A DNA stretch of 64,000 nt from Massilia sp. UBA2604 (lineage in GTDB: Bacteria; Pseudomonadota; Gammaproteobacteria; Burkholderiales; Burkholderiaceae_D): NCBI GenBank assembly GCA_002339265.1, contig DDKG01000362.1, positions 1-64,000 of the forward strand, given 5' to 3'. The notes under the pieces were generated by a model that saw only the letters and a program-made list of their open reading frames with translations, made no database searches and was not told the DNA's origin. Below are positions 1 through 8,826 of the stretch, in pieces. The position numbers were made by a program, and so were the translations under genes. Position 1 is the first letter of the stretch, and each line of letters starts with the position of its first letter.

Positions 1-888
1 GACGACCTGAAGCGCTTCATGGATTTCGGATGCAGACCCTCAGAGTACGGTCCGCGGGTCCGGGTCCATCCGCGCGCCTCGTGGCTGCGTCCGACGGCAG
101 CGAACCGGATGCAGGCGAAAAAGGGAGCGAAGTATGACTTTTCCGGCGTCAACCGGCAGACGACGGTCTTCAATGACGGGCCGGACGCAAAAGCCGGCCA
201 TACGAAGAATCTCGCCCATACGGAAGCTTTTCTGCAGAAGCTTGGTGCGGAAAAAGCTGAAAACGGGCGTCGTCATTCGGTGGTCTGGCGCGGTGTGCGG
301 TTCGCCGACATCAAAGCCTTCCTCGGCGGCTTCTCGTTTCACGAGAGTGCCCAGTTCTTCTCGGATCTGAAACCGTTTTTGGACTGGTACGGCAAAAACC
401 AGGAGAAAACCGGCTACGGCGCATGGAACGTAGTGGTGGCCGGCAATGCAGCTGACGGAACGCGGGACTGGAACGTGCCCGGCGGTACCGTCGGCCGGGT
501 TAACCGTACCCGCATGGTCGCAAGAAGCAGGCCGGGGGTCTCGGTATCGGTCGGTGTGCTGCGTGATCCTGCCGACCTGCTTGCGGACAGCCGCGCGGAA
601 GAACAGAGCGCTGCAAAGCCGACCAGGGACAACATAGCGGAACTGCGTACCGAAGGTGGAGTTGGCCGCGTGCCGCAGCTGCTGCTGTACCTGATCGACA
701 GAAACAGCAAACCGTCGCCGGACCGGAACGACCGCGCACCACTTGAGGCGAAGGAGCACATCGTGGGCATGAGCATCTGGCTGCCCGAAAGCGGACGCCA
801 GTCGGGGCAGTTCGCAACCCATCTGACGGTGAAAATTCCCGCCGCTATGGCGGACACAGGTGACGAAGCTGTGGAAACACAGGAGTAA
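1..888 (+). CDS. Z1 domain protein, C-terminal part (5' end outside window)
   Basis: The reading frame is open from base 1, so the gene starts to the left of the window; the ATG at 19 is internal. About 295 residues are visible. The stretch after residue 10 (PSEYGPRVRVHP) matches PPSQFGIRVRAHP in the complete Z1 protein at 8813-11542, and the later VVWRGVRFADIKAFLGGF matches FVWTGIPKARIAELLSGL there. I therefore read it as the C-terminal half of a second, divergent Z1 helicase-like protein. The Z1 domain is known from operons with GHKL ATPases that are predicted to act in restriction. The stop is 9 nt before the next gene's ATG, and five genes follow in one direction as an operon. The N-terminal motor motifs cannot be seen. 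Confidence 0.8.
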   Translation, partial: DDLKRFMDFGCRPSEYGPRVRVHPRASWLRPTAANRMQAKKGAKYDFSGVNRQTTVFNDGPDAKAGHTKNLAHTEAFLQKLGAEKAENGRRHSVVWRGVRFADIKAFLGGFSFHESAQFFSDLKPFLDWYGKNQEKTGYGAWNVVVAGNAADGTRDWNVPGGTVGRVNRTRMVARSRPGVSVSVGVLRDPADLLADSRAEEQSAAKPTRDNIAELRTEGGVGRVPQLLLYLIDRNSKPSPDRNDRAPLEAKEHIVGMSIWLPESGRQSGQFATHLTVKIPAAMADTGDEAVETQE

Positions 889-897
889 GGACAATTG

Positions 898-3042
898 ATG
901 AAGTACTTCACGCCCCCACAGGGACCCATGCAGGAATCGGGCGCCGCGCTGCTGCGGTCGATGCAGAACGTGGCGATGGTGCCGCTCGACCTGCTTGTCC
1001 GGGAGGCAGTCCAGAACAGCCTCGACGCGGCTCTTGAGAAAGACAGGGCTGGCGGCGAAGTGCACGTCGACTTTACGGTGCGGCGACACGAAACGGCAGC
1101 GATCGCGGAACTGCTGGGTGAACACATCAGTAGCAGCGTCCTCCGCTGGAAATTTCCGAAGGGTGGGCGCATGCTCGAGATCCGCGACTCGCGTACTGAA
1201 GGCCTGTCAGGACCCGTATCCATGGACCAGCTCGGCCGTGGCGACAGTCACGGCAACCTCATCAAGCTGATCTACGAAGTCGGCCGTACACGCAGCGACG
1301 AGGCCGCGGGCGGGTCGTGGGGACTGGGCAAGACCTGTTACTTCCGCATGGGTGCCGGACTCGTCTTCTATTACAGCCGCACCCACGCTGACGGCAGACC
1401 GGAAGAGCGGCTGGTCGCCAGCATGGTCGAGGATGAAAACGGCAGGGACAGGCTGCAGACCGACACCGCGACCGGTATCGGCTGGTGGGGCTGTACAGGC
1501 CGGAAAGGCGGGCCGGCCGCGATAACCGACAGCGCCACCATCCGGCGAATTCTGGCGACGCTGGAGGTGCGGCCCTTTGGCCCGAACGAAACCGGCACCG
1601 CGGTCATCATCCCTTTTCTCCGCAGTGATCTCGTCACCCTGCCGGCAGCGGACGACGATGCAGTCACGCCGTCCGGCAGCCTGCCGGCGTGGTGGTTCGC
1701 AAGCGATGAGAGCTATATCGAGGTGGCCCTGCAGCGCTGGTTCTGCGTACGGCTCGACAATCCGATGTTCCGTACCGGCCCGTGGCTGCATGCCAGCGTC
1801 AACGGCAAAAAGATCTGCCGTGAAGACATGCTTCCGTTATTCAAGGTCACCCAGTCGCTGTACAACCGGATCGGCAGTCGGGGACGCATGCCGGGAGACT
1901 ATCTCGGAAGGAGACGAGTACCGCTTGAAAACGTCCTCTGCGAACCTGTTGCGCTGAACAATGTCTACGAGCCGCCGGGGCCGGCCGGCTACCTTGTGGC
2001 AGTGCAGCTGACTGCGCGTCAGCTTGGCATCGGAGCGCCCGAGAACATCCCCGATCCCTATCTGTGCCTGTACGGGCGGCCCGAGAAGTCACCACCATTC
2101 CGGCCGCTCGTCACCTTCATGCGCAGTCCCGGCATGTCGATCCGCTGGGATGACAATACGTCCGGCCGGGGGTGGGCGCGCGGCCTGAAAGGCGCGCCGG
2201 ACGGGAAATACGTTGTGGCACTGTTTGTCCCCGAACCCGGAATGCGCCTCACGGCTGCGCTGCGCAAAAAGCTGGACCAGCCGCATGCGACGGTGGAATC
2301 GTACCTGCGCAGCTGCGAGCGCTCAGACCATCACCAGTGGGCCGATCTTTCGGGCTACAGCATTGCAGGGCGGATCCGTAACCACGTATCGAAGCACCTG
2401 CGTGACCATGTCATTCCGCCGCTGCAGGGAGCAGGGGAGGGGATTTCAATCGGGCTTGCGAGGCGTCTTGCCAACCTGCTGCTTCCCCAGCGCGGGCTTG
2501 GTCCTGACGGGCGTAACGGGAGTGCGTCGCCACGCCCGCCGGGTGTCCGGGGCAAAGGGGCAGGCGTGCCGGGAACGGGGCCCGGAGCCGGGGGCATGGG
2601 AACCGGGCGGGGACGTGGCACGGGAAAAGGAAGCCGCTTTGCGTTCGAGGTCACCGGTCAGCAGTACGGGCGCGACCGGATTACGGTGGACTGGCTGCTC
2701 GACTGGGGAACCGGAAGCGAAGCGCGCGAGATTACCGTGTCGGTCGACTCCGAACGTGGACCGGTTTCCGAACAGGTGTGGCATGAGAACGGACTGGGAA
2801 CCTTTCCCTTCCTGCTTGACGATGTCGTGCTCGAACAGCTGGCACCCAGTGCGGGTGCCCGTGTTCCCCTGAAAACCGAGCAGACAGCAGGCTGTCTGCG
2901 CCTGGTTCCGGACAGGCGTTCGAAACAGCAGCCCGATACCCTGGTACTGAAGGGCAGCTTCAGCATCGTGTTCCCGGATGCGGGTACCGGGGATCTGTGT
3001 CCGCTGGTAGAGGCCACGGCTGTCATGAAAGGTGCACTGTGA
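898..3042 (+). CDS. GHKL (Hsp90/MORC-like) ATPase of the plus-strand Z1 operon
   Basis: The protein has 714 residues. The GHKL ATP-binding motifs are visible: the N box REAVQNSLDA (E36, N40), the glycine-rich lid GGSWGLGKT near residue 140, and GTAVIIPF near 233. The usual DxGxG motif is present only as a weak DSRTEGL, which suggests a diverged subfamily. Residues about 540-585 form a Gly/Arg/Pro-rich linker before a C-terminal beta-rich domain. TTG at 895 is also possible, but ATG 898 fits the AAGG at 887-890 better. By analogy with MutL/MORC ATPases in restriction operons it probably acts as an ATP-driven DNA clamp working with the Z1 protein. It ends in a GTGA overlap with the next gene. 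Function is inferred from the family. Confidence 0.75.
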   Translation: MKYFTPPQGPMQESGAALLRSMQNVAMVPLDLLVREAVQNSLDAALEKDRAGGEVHVDFTVRRHETAAIAELLGEHISSSVLRWKFPKGGRMLEIRDSRTEGLSGPVSMDQLGRGDSHGNLIKLIYEVGRTRSDEAAGGSWGLGKTCYFRMGAGLVFYYSRTHADGRPEERLVASMVEDENGRDRLQTDTATGIGWWGCTGRKGGPAAITDSATIRRILATLEVRPFGPNETGTAVIIPFLRSDLVTLPAADDDAVTPSGSLPAWWFASDESYIEVALQRWFCVRLDNPMFRTGPWLHASVNGKKICREDMLPLFKVTQSLYNRIGSRGRMPGDYLGRRRVPLENVLCEPVALNNVYEPPGPAGYLVAVQLTARQLGIGAPENIPDPYLCLYGRPEKSPPFRPLVTFMRSPGMSIRWDDNTSGRGWARGLKGAPDGKYVVALFVPEPGMRLTAALRKKLDQPHATVESYLRSCERSDHHQWADLSGYSIAGRIRNHVSKHLRDHVIPPLQGAGEGISIGLARRLANLLLPQRGLGPDGRNGSASPRPPGVRGKGAGVPGTGPGAGGMGTGRGRGTGKGSRFAFEVTGQQYGRDRITVDWLLDWGTGSEAREITVSVDSERGPVSEQVWHENGLGTFPFLLDDVVLEQLAPSAGARVPLKTEQTAGCLRLVPDRRSKQQPDTLVLKGSFSIVFPDAGTGDLCPLVEATAVMKGAL

Positions 3043-4010
3043 GCAGGACCGCCATTTTCCCTTTCCGTACAATCGCCGCCGGCTTTCCCGACGGTCTTGA
3101 GGTATCCGCCATGCCGGTGTTCAGTTCGACCGGGCCGGATCCCGGTGCACACGCGAAGGACAGTGAATTCGCGCTTGGACGCGACAGTGACTGGAACGCT
3201 GACCTGCATGACATCACGATCCAGTGGACGCTGAAAGCGCCGGGCCTGAAGGCGCTGTTCGGTGCCGGCGGGATTGCCGGCGAACGCGCGGCGCTGCTTG
3301 TTGCGGCAGAGTGGACGTCGCCTGAGTCCGGCTACCGCGCGCTCGGTGAAGGCGTGGTGGTGCGTCTGGCGGACTGTTCGGCTAGGGCAGCGCCGCTGGT
3401 GCTGTCGCTGACCCTCGAACGCGGCACGCTGCGGGGTTCCGGCAGACTGTCGCTGCAGGTCTATCTCGAGAGCCGCGGACCCGGCTCCGTACGGCCTGGA
3501 ACGGCAGTCACGAAAGGTGCACGCCTTGGTACGCTGTGGGGACCGGTGACGGTCGTGATCGATGCCGACAGCTCCCTGTTTCCGATCGTGGAAGAGGATC
3601 TGGGAGCCGGGCGTCCGCTGTGGGACTTCCGTGAAAACTGGAAGGATGCGCTCACCGATCCGTTCTCGCCCGACCATGTTGCGCTGGTCATGAATACCGG
3701 TCATCCTGACGCCGCCGCGCTGCGCGACGTCCAGAATCCGGCTGCGGGGCTGACCCCGCTCATGAAGCAGGTGCTGGCGTGCTGGCTGGCCCATCTGGTT
3801 GCACGGGTGGCCGATGAAACCGGCGACAGTTTCAACCGCATTACCGGCGACGAGTACTGCATTTCCGAGCCCGGCAGTATCGCCCGTACCGTGGCGGGAC
3901 TGGTTAGTGCTGGTGAAATCGATACTGATTCGGCGCTGTCGCGACTACAGTCAGCCCAGCTGTGGCTCGACCGTCTGACACGCACGCAGGCGCAGGAGGC
4001 AGCAGAATGA
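3039..4010 (+). CDS. Unknown protein, third gene of the plus-strand Z1 operon
   Basis: I do not recognise this 323-residue protein. The GTG start at 3039 overlaps the ATPase stop as GTGA, so the two are likely translationally coupled; no better ATG exists. The N-terminal half is rich in short beta-like stretches (residues about 60-190). The C-terminal third is helical and carries a DPFSPDHVALVMNT segment. No signal peptide, membrane segment, Walker motif or nuclease motif is evident. Its position between the ATPase and the PD-(D/E)XK gene suggests a structural or DNA-binding subunit of the same complex. That is inference from context only. Confidence 0.65.
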   Translation: MSRTAIFPFRTIAAGFPDGLEVSAMPVFSSTGPDPGAHAKDSEFALGRDSDWNADLHDITIQWTLKAPGLKALFGAGGIAGERAALLVAAEWTSPESGYRALGEGVVVRLADCSARAAPLVLSLTLERGTLRGSGRLSLQVYLESRGPGSVRPGTAVTKGARLGTLWGPVTVVIDADSSLFPIVEEDLGAGRPLWDFRENWKDALTDPFSPDHVALVMNTGHPDAAALRDVQNPAAGLTPLMKQVLACWLAHLVARVADETGDSFNRITGDEYCISEPGSIARTVAGLVSAGEIDTDSALSRLQSAQLWLDRLTRTQAQEAAE

Positions 4011-4711
4011 AATGGATGGAAACCGACTGCGTTACCGCACAGCGGCGTTTTGCCGGGATGGAGGCGGCCGGACAGTTTGACCCGGGCACACTGACACCCG
4101 ACTATGCAGGGATCAGGGATGAACTGGTGGCCGTCCTGCCGTCTCCACCGGCCACCCGGACGGCAAGGGGTCGCTATGATGTCGAGGCCGGGCTGGCGCT
4201 GTACCGGATACTGGCGTGCCACGGTTTTACCCAGCGGCAGGCGGCGGCGGACGGTTTCTGGCGTCACCTGTCGCTTGAAGTGCTACCTGACGTGGTGGCG
4301 GCACGCTGGGAAGACCGCCAGCCGGCACGCTTCTGGTCCAGCCGCAGCCGGATCTGGTTGCGTGTGGTGTGGTGGTTCATTCACCTGTCCTGGCAGGGAA
4401 GCGAAGAGAAGACGCGCGACATCCTGGACGGCATCACGACCGACGACATGGTCCAGCTGGTCGAGCGTCCCGGCCGCCACGGTTTCCGCATCGGGCTGTA
4501 CCGTGCGATCATGCGCGCCCGCGGCGCGCGCAGGGCCCATGCGGCCGGCACTGAACAGTTCCGTGAAATCATGACGCTCAACACGGTAAAGGCCGTCATG
4601 ACGGAACCGGAGCTGCACGAGAAAGGCCTCGACGGGTACGTTGCCGGCCTGTATGCGGTACTGGCCGGCCGCAGCAGGAACGCAGGGCGCAGGGCAGCCC
4701 CGGCCCGGTGA
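4007..4711 (+). CDS. Unknown helical protein (possibly DUF6339-like), plus-strand Z1 operon
   Basis: The protein has 234 residues, starting at ATG 4007 in an ATGA overlap with the preceding stop and behind a good Shine-Dalgarno (CAGGAGG, 3992-3998). It is mostly helical, with many Arg and Trp in the middle (SRSRIWLRVVWWFIHLSW, about residues 108-125). I recall DUF6339 proteins of this size beside Z1 and PD-(D/E)XK genes, and the sequence could belong there, but I cannot confirm it. No catalytic motif is clear. The overlapping start and stop on both sides imply stoichiometric expression with its neighbours. Confidence 0.6.
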   Translation: MKWMETDCVTAQRRFAGMEAAGQFDPGTLTPDYAGIRDELVAVLPSPPATRTARGRYDVEAGLALYRILACHGFTQRQAAADGFWRHLSLEVLPDVVAARWEDRQPARFWSSRSRIWLRVVWWFIHLSWQGSEEKTRDILDGITTDDMVQLVERPGRHGFRIGLYRAIMRARGARRAHAAGTEQFREIMTLNTVKAVMTEPELHEKGLDGYVAGLYAVLAGRSRNAGRRAAPAR

Positions 4712-5646
4712 CAGACACGGAAATCATGGAACTTCTGAACGAAATCAGAACGGGGATGGCGAGCCTCGACACGGGCGGCTCGATGCTCAGGTTACAGTCC
4801 GACATGGACGGGTTCACTGCTTGGGTGTTTCGCGAGGATGACAGCTTCGGTGTCGCCGTGCCGGTGCCGGAGCACATATGCGTGTCCGAGCGCTTTGCCG
4901 GCGCCCGGCTGGTGACGGTGGACCGCGTGGTGTCCGGCGTGCTCCGCCGTCTGCTGCGTCTGGAATCGTCGTCGTACGCCCTGCGTAACGAGTTTGCGGT
5001 CGTGTGCTCGCAGATGGTCGATCCCGGACATGGCGGGGCCGCGCGGAATGCGCTGCTTGCGGACCCGCGCGGCTGGTGGCAGAACTGGCGCCAGCTGCTC
5101 GGCAATGCCGTCGTGAACGTCACGGCCTACAGCGTTCTGGGAGAGATGCTCGCGCTCGAGCACCTGCTCGTACAGGGGCTAAAGCCTGCCTGGAAGGGGC
5201 CGGCAAGCGGCTCCGTCGACATCGAGACACCGGGGGCATGGTATGAGGTCAAGTCGACCCTGACGCGTTACGACATGCATGTGCATGTTGCAGGGCAGTT
5301 TCAGCTGGCAGCCCCGGAGGGCACAGACCTGTACATGGTGCACCAGCGTCTCGAGCCCTCTCCGGAGGGCGAATCTGTCCATGCCGTTGCCGGCCGTCTC
5401 ACCGCGCTTGGGGCAGATCGTGGCAGGCTGGAACAGCTGCTGGAGATGTGCAGTCTGGAGCCGGGCAGTTCGGCACGCACCGAGACCTACAGACTGCTGG
5501 ATTCCCGGCTGTTTGCGGTGGACGCGTCGTTTCCGCGCATTACACCCGACAGTTTTGCCGGCGGCGCGCTGCCGGCAGGTGTTGTGAAAGTCGAATACAT
5601 GGTCGACCTGTCGGGGCTGGCCCACACCGCTTTCTGCAAATTCTGA
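4708..5646 (+). CDS. PD-(D/E)XK motif protein (DUF4420-type), end of plus operon
   Basis: The protein has 312 residues. GTG start 4708 overlaps the previous stop (GTGA). A full PD-(D/E)XK signature is visible: D171, then E180 and K182 within VDIETPGAWYEVKS, followed by a Ser/Thr. The family (PF14390-like) is a predicted restriction nuclease associated with Z1 and GHKL ATPases. It is the likely DNA-cutting subunit of this operon. Its counterpart in the minus-strand operon (7852-8826) has the same D-to-E spacing but a Thr in place of the Lys. The gene ends 104 bp from the stop of the convergent AIPR gene. Confidence 0.75.
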   Translation: MTDTEIMELLNEIRTGMASLDTGGSMLRLQSDMDGFTAWVFREDDSFGVAVPVPEHICVSERFAGARLVTVDRVVSGVLRRLLRLESSSYALRNEFAVVCSQMVDPGHGGAARNALLADPRGWWQNWRQLLGNAVVNVTAYSVLGEMLALEHLLVQGLKPAWKGPASGSVDIETPGAWYEVKSTLTRYDMHVHVAGQFQLAAPEGTDLYMVHQRLEPSPEGESVHAVAGRLTALGADRGRLEQLLEMCSLEPGSSARTETYRLLDSRLFAVDASFPRITPDSFAGGALPAGVVKVEYMVDLSGLAHTAFCKF

Positions 5647-5664
5647 AACCGCGCTATGCTGCAA

Positions 5665-5699
5665 GGCAGGAACAGCGGCCTTGACCCGTCGTTCCTGCC
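5665..5699. terminator. Inverted repeat between the two convergent Z1 operons
   Basis: GGCAGGAAC (5665-5673) and GTTCCTGCC (5691-5699) form a perfect 9-bp stem with a 17-nt loop in the 104-bp gap between the convergent stops. It could end transcription from both sides. There is no long T tract, so it may not be a classical intrinsic terminator. Confidence 0.4.
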
Positions 5700-5750
5700 C
5701 GGGGAACCACCGGGTACGTCACTTCCTGCCGTCAGCGCGGCTGCCCGACC

Positions 5751-7862
5751 CTACCGTGCCGGATGACGGAAACCCTCGGCCTCTGCCGACTGCTTCAGCA
5801 GTGCCAGTTTTTTCTGGTCCTTCAGTTGCGTAATTTTGAGGAATCCCGGCAGCGTGCTGGCCTTCAGTACCAGCGCCATGTCAGGCGGGGACAGATGCGT
5901 GGTTTTGCGTGACCAGGCATGCAGGGCAGTCCAGTAGCCGGACATGGTCATGTCAAGCAGCCTGGTCTGCAGTTCGATGCCGTCATCCACCTGGCCCTGC
6001 TTCCTGTCATCGGCCTTCTTCTCCGCAAACCGGCTCTTCGACACCGCAATCTGGCGCACGCTGCCGTCCCACGGCAGGTGCATTGCCGCGACGCTTTTCC
6101 AGCACTCTTCCTTCTTGCACCATTCGCCAACGTTCTTCACGCCCGGGGGCGGCAGCAGCAGGCATTCCTGTACGCGCTCCGCAAGCTGCTCGAGCCGGCT
6201 GGTCACCTCGGGCCCGGCGTCCTGGCGCGTCCAGATGCGCTCTAGGTCGATCTCGCCACGTGCCTGCCTGACGTCGTGGAACAGCTTTGCGACCGTATAG
6301 GTGACGATGTTGGCGCGGTAACCGCCCTCGTACCAGGAACCCCGTCCGGCATCGACGATCTCTTCCATCTTCTGCCAGATCAGGGCCACCGCAATGATGT
6401 TCCTGAAATAGCCGTCGCTATACTCCGGACTGATCCGTTCCCAGTACTCGGCCTCGGTTACCTCCGCGCTCCTGCTTGAGAACTGTCCCGCGAACCGGGA
6501 GAAATTCTTCTGCGCGCCAAGGCTGACCCAGTGCGGCTTCTCATCCCATGTATGGGCGTACTTGGCCAGGTCGGTCTTGCTGACCAGCTGGCTGGCCGGG
6601 TATTCATTCTCAAACGCGTTCTGCGCGGATTTGCTGAGATACAGGCGTTCGTTCTGGTACTGGCCGCGCGAGCGTTCGTAGAACCATTTGCTCTGGATAC
6701 GCTGGCCTGCCCTCGCAGGCGTCAGCAGACGCCGCGATATCTCTTCCATCCTGCGGTGGAACGGATGGTTCGCAAAGAAGTCGGCGGCAGCCACCTTGTT
6801 CTGGGTATTGGCAAATTCGGCAATCCGTGGAATCAGGTTCTGCGCCTGGTCCGGCAGCACGCGCGTCAGCTTCATCTGGACCGACACGCCCTTCAGGCTC
6901 AGTCTGTCCTTCTTGCGCGCGTTCAGGATGCTGGCGGTGGTCTGGCCGCCATTGACGATCTGCAGGTCAGTCAGCCCGGTGATCACCATCTGGCCGCCGC
7001 GCGACTCGACCGTGACGTCCGACGCGGTCGCCGCGATCCCGTTGTTATAGGCGAAGAACAGGTCCGGCACGTCCTGGATGGTCGCGCGGATTCCCTTGTT
7101 GACCCCGCCCTTCATGCCGAGGAAGGAGCGCACGTTACCTTCGAGCAGACGGCTGCCGTAGCGGTCGAACAGGTTGGCCAGCTGGTCGCCCTGTACCACG
7201 CAGAGATACGAGCGCAGGTCGTCCGAACGGGCCGCCTCGAGGCACGGAATGGCCATGCCCCCGAGTTCCCCGAGATCGATGTGAACGGCCTCGCGCTCGC
7301 GGCTCGATTCATACAGCGCGGCGAGGCGTTGCAGGTCCCAGATGTGGCGTTCGACAGGGATGCCGGCGATGTCGTCCAGCAGCTCCTCCTTAAACTTGCT
7401 GCTGAGCGTGAGGTTGGTGAAGATGTGCAGCCGGATGCGGCTGATCCTTGCCGCCTCGCTGTCCAGCTGCAGCGCCAGCTCGTAGGCGGGATTGGCTTCC
7501 GCAACGCGCTCGTGAAGACCGTTTTCGATCGCCTCGCGGACGAAGTTTTCCATCCATCCGGTCAGCTGTTCGACGGTCGCCGTGTTCAGCGTCGCCGGCG
7601 CCTCCAGCTCTTCCCAGCGGCCGAGCACGATGCCGATGCTGCCGTCGGCCTCGTCGAGCTTGGTGAAACCATGCAGCTTGAGCGTCCTGTTTTTAGGACC
7701 GGTTCCCTGGTATTCGACCGGCTCGAACTCGCCGAAGACCGGATCTTCCCCGAGCCGGTCGGCCACCTCCCGGACAAAGGCAAGGGTATCCACCAGGTGT
7801 TCCGCCTGGCTGCGGCGCGCTACCAGCTGGCGCAGTTCAGTAAGAAAATCGTCAGGCTGCAT
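5751..7862 (-). CDS. AIPR family protein (abortive infection phage resistance)
   Basis: The protein has 703 residues. The frame is open further upstream, but ATG 7862 gives the natural N terminus (MQPDDFLTEL) and overlaps the preceding gene by 11 bp. The AIPR core is clear: FFAYNNGIAAT near residue 268, IVNGGQTTASI near 305, then FANTQNKVAAADFFANHPFH. AIPR proteins occur in phage abortive-infection loci and as the last gene of GHKL-Z1-PD-(D/E)XK operons, as here. The role is presumably target recognition or nuclease activity in phage restriction; the mechanism is not settled. It is the last gene of the minus operon. Confidence 0.85.
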   Translation of the reverse strand: MQPDDFLTELRQLVARRSQAEHLVDTLAFVREVADRLGEDPVFGEFEPVEYQGTGPKNRTLKLHGFTKLDEADGSIGIVLGRWEELEAPATLNTATVEQLTGWMENFVREAIENGLHERVAEANPAYELALQLDSEAARISRIRLHIFTNLTLSSKFKEELLDDIAGIPVERHIWDLQRLAALYESSREREAVHIDLGELGGMAIPCLEAARSDDLRSYLCVVQGDQLANLFDRYGSRLLEGNVRSFLGMKGGVNKGIRATIQDVPDLFFAYNNGIAATASDVTVESRGGQMVITGLTDLQIVNGGQTTASILNARKKDRLSLKGVSVQMKLTRVLPDQAQNLIPRIAEFANTQNKVAAADFFANHPFHRRMEEISRRLLTPARAGQRIQSKWFYERSRGQYQNERLYLSKSAQNAFENEYPASQLVSKTDLAKYAHTWDEKPHWVSLGAQKNFSRFAGQFSSRSAEVTEAEYWERISPEYSDGYFRNIIAVALIWQKMEEIVDAGRGSWYEGGYRANIVTYTVAKLFHDVRQARGEIDLERIWTRQDAGPEVTSRLEQLAERVQECLLLPPPGVKNVGEWCKKEECWKSVAAMHLPWDGSVRQIAVSKSRFAEKKADDRKQGQVDDGIELQTRLLDMTMSGYWTALHAWSRKTTHLSPPDMALVLKASTLPGFLKITQLKDQKKLALLKQSAEAEGFRHPAR

Positions 7863-8826
7863 TGGAATGCTCCGGAATCTGGAATGCCCCGATCGAGGCG
7901 AGAAGAATGGTGTAGGTGACGTCCGGTATCCCGGCCGGCAGGGTCGCCGGGACCAGCCTGGGGAAACTGTCGCCCACCGCATAGTGCCGGGTCTCGAGCG
8001 GCACGAACGCGATGGTCTGGTAATGTTCGTGTTCGACATAGCCCGCCGCCAGCAGCCTGTCGTGCAGCGCGGCCATCGCACCCGGCACGTCGGCGAGCAT
8101 CTCCGCTGTGCGCGCCACCAGCAGCGGCAGGGTAAGTGCGCCCGGATCGCTTGGGGCGCTTTCGCGAAGCACGCAGAGGCGTAGCGTCAGCGGTACCGCG
8201 GCGTCCAGCTGCAGCGTCGACGCAATGCCGACGGTGCCGGCACCCGGCGGAACCGAGGTGACCTCGACCGCGCGGTCAGGGAAGACAAAGTCCTGGGCGG
8301 CGCCGGGATTCTTCCAGCAGGTGACCGGCTGCAGCGGGTCTTCCCGGCCCACACGGATGAATTCGCCGAGCGCGAGCAGTTCAGCGACCAGTTCGCGGAT
8401 CTTCTGTTTCTTCAGAAGCCCGAGACCACCATCTCTGAAAAGCCGCTTCCACAGCTGCAGGCGCGCGCGGAACAGGGAGACCAACGCCGCCTCGCCGGCG
8501 ACATCCGCTGCGGCGTCCGTGAGGTCCTGGCACAGGCGCCCGAACACACTTTCCAGTGCGGTTGCCGTCAGCCGGAGCCCTAGGAGGGTGCGGCCGCCGG
8601 CACGCGGCATCGTAAAATAGGTCAGGGCCTGGGTATCGGCATCGATGGCTGGCGGACGCACACCGACGCTGATGGCGAACAGGGCAGCCCCACCGCCATC
8701 GACCCCGGCGTAGATGTCGAACGGGTGCTCCAGGTCGATCCGCACCAGCTGCCAGCCGCCGGCGTCTCCGGGACTGCCCTTCACGCCTGAGCGCAGCGAT
8801 TCCCAGAGCTCTTCAATCCGTGTCAT
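7852..8826 (-). CDS. PD-(D/E)XK-like protein (DUF4420-type) with altered active site
   Basis: The protein has 324 residues. ATG 8826 (MTRIEELWESL) is chosen over earlier in-frame starts because the family begins this way and it gives a 14-bp overlap with the Z1 gene. It is recognised as the PD-(D/E)XK partner normally found between Z1 and AIPR genes. The motif region is DFVFPDRAVEVTS: D179, E188 and then T190 where the catalytic Lys is expected. The homologue at 4708-5646 has the same D-x8-E spacing and keeps Lys. It is therefore either a catalytically weak or dead subunit, or uses another Lys. The family assignment is good; activity is uncertain. Confidence 0.75.
   Translation of the reverse strand: MTRIEELWESLRSGVKGSPGDAGGWQLVRIDLEHPFDIYAGVDGGGAALFAISVGVRPPAIDADTQALTYFTMPRAGGRTLLGLRLTATALESVFGRLCQDLTDAAADVAGEAALVSLFRARLQLWKRLFRDGGLGLLKKQKIRELVAELLALGEFIRVGREDPLQPVTCWKNPGAAQDFVFPDRAVEVTSVPPGAGTVGIASTLQLDAAVPLTLRLCVLRESAPSDPGALTLPLLVARTAEMLADVPGAMAALHDRLLAAGYVEHEHYQTIAFVPLETRHYAVGDSFPRLVPATLPAGIPDVTYTILLASIGAFQIPEHSNAA

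Noticed and set aside
40-1125. Long minus-strand frame over the first plus-operon genes
   Set aside because: The plus strand carries the homologues of known families (Z1 and GHKL); the minus frame is Arg/Pro/Cys-rich without motifs, typical of a shadow in GC-rich DNA.
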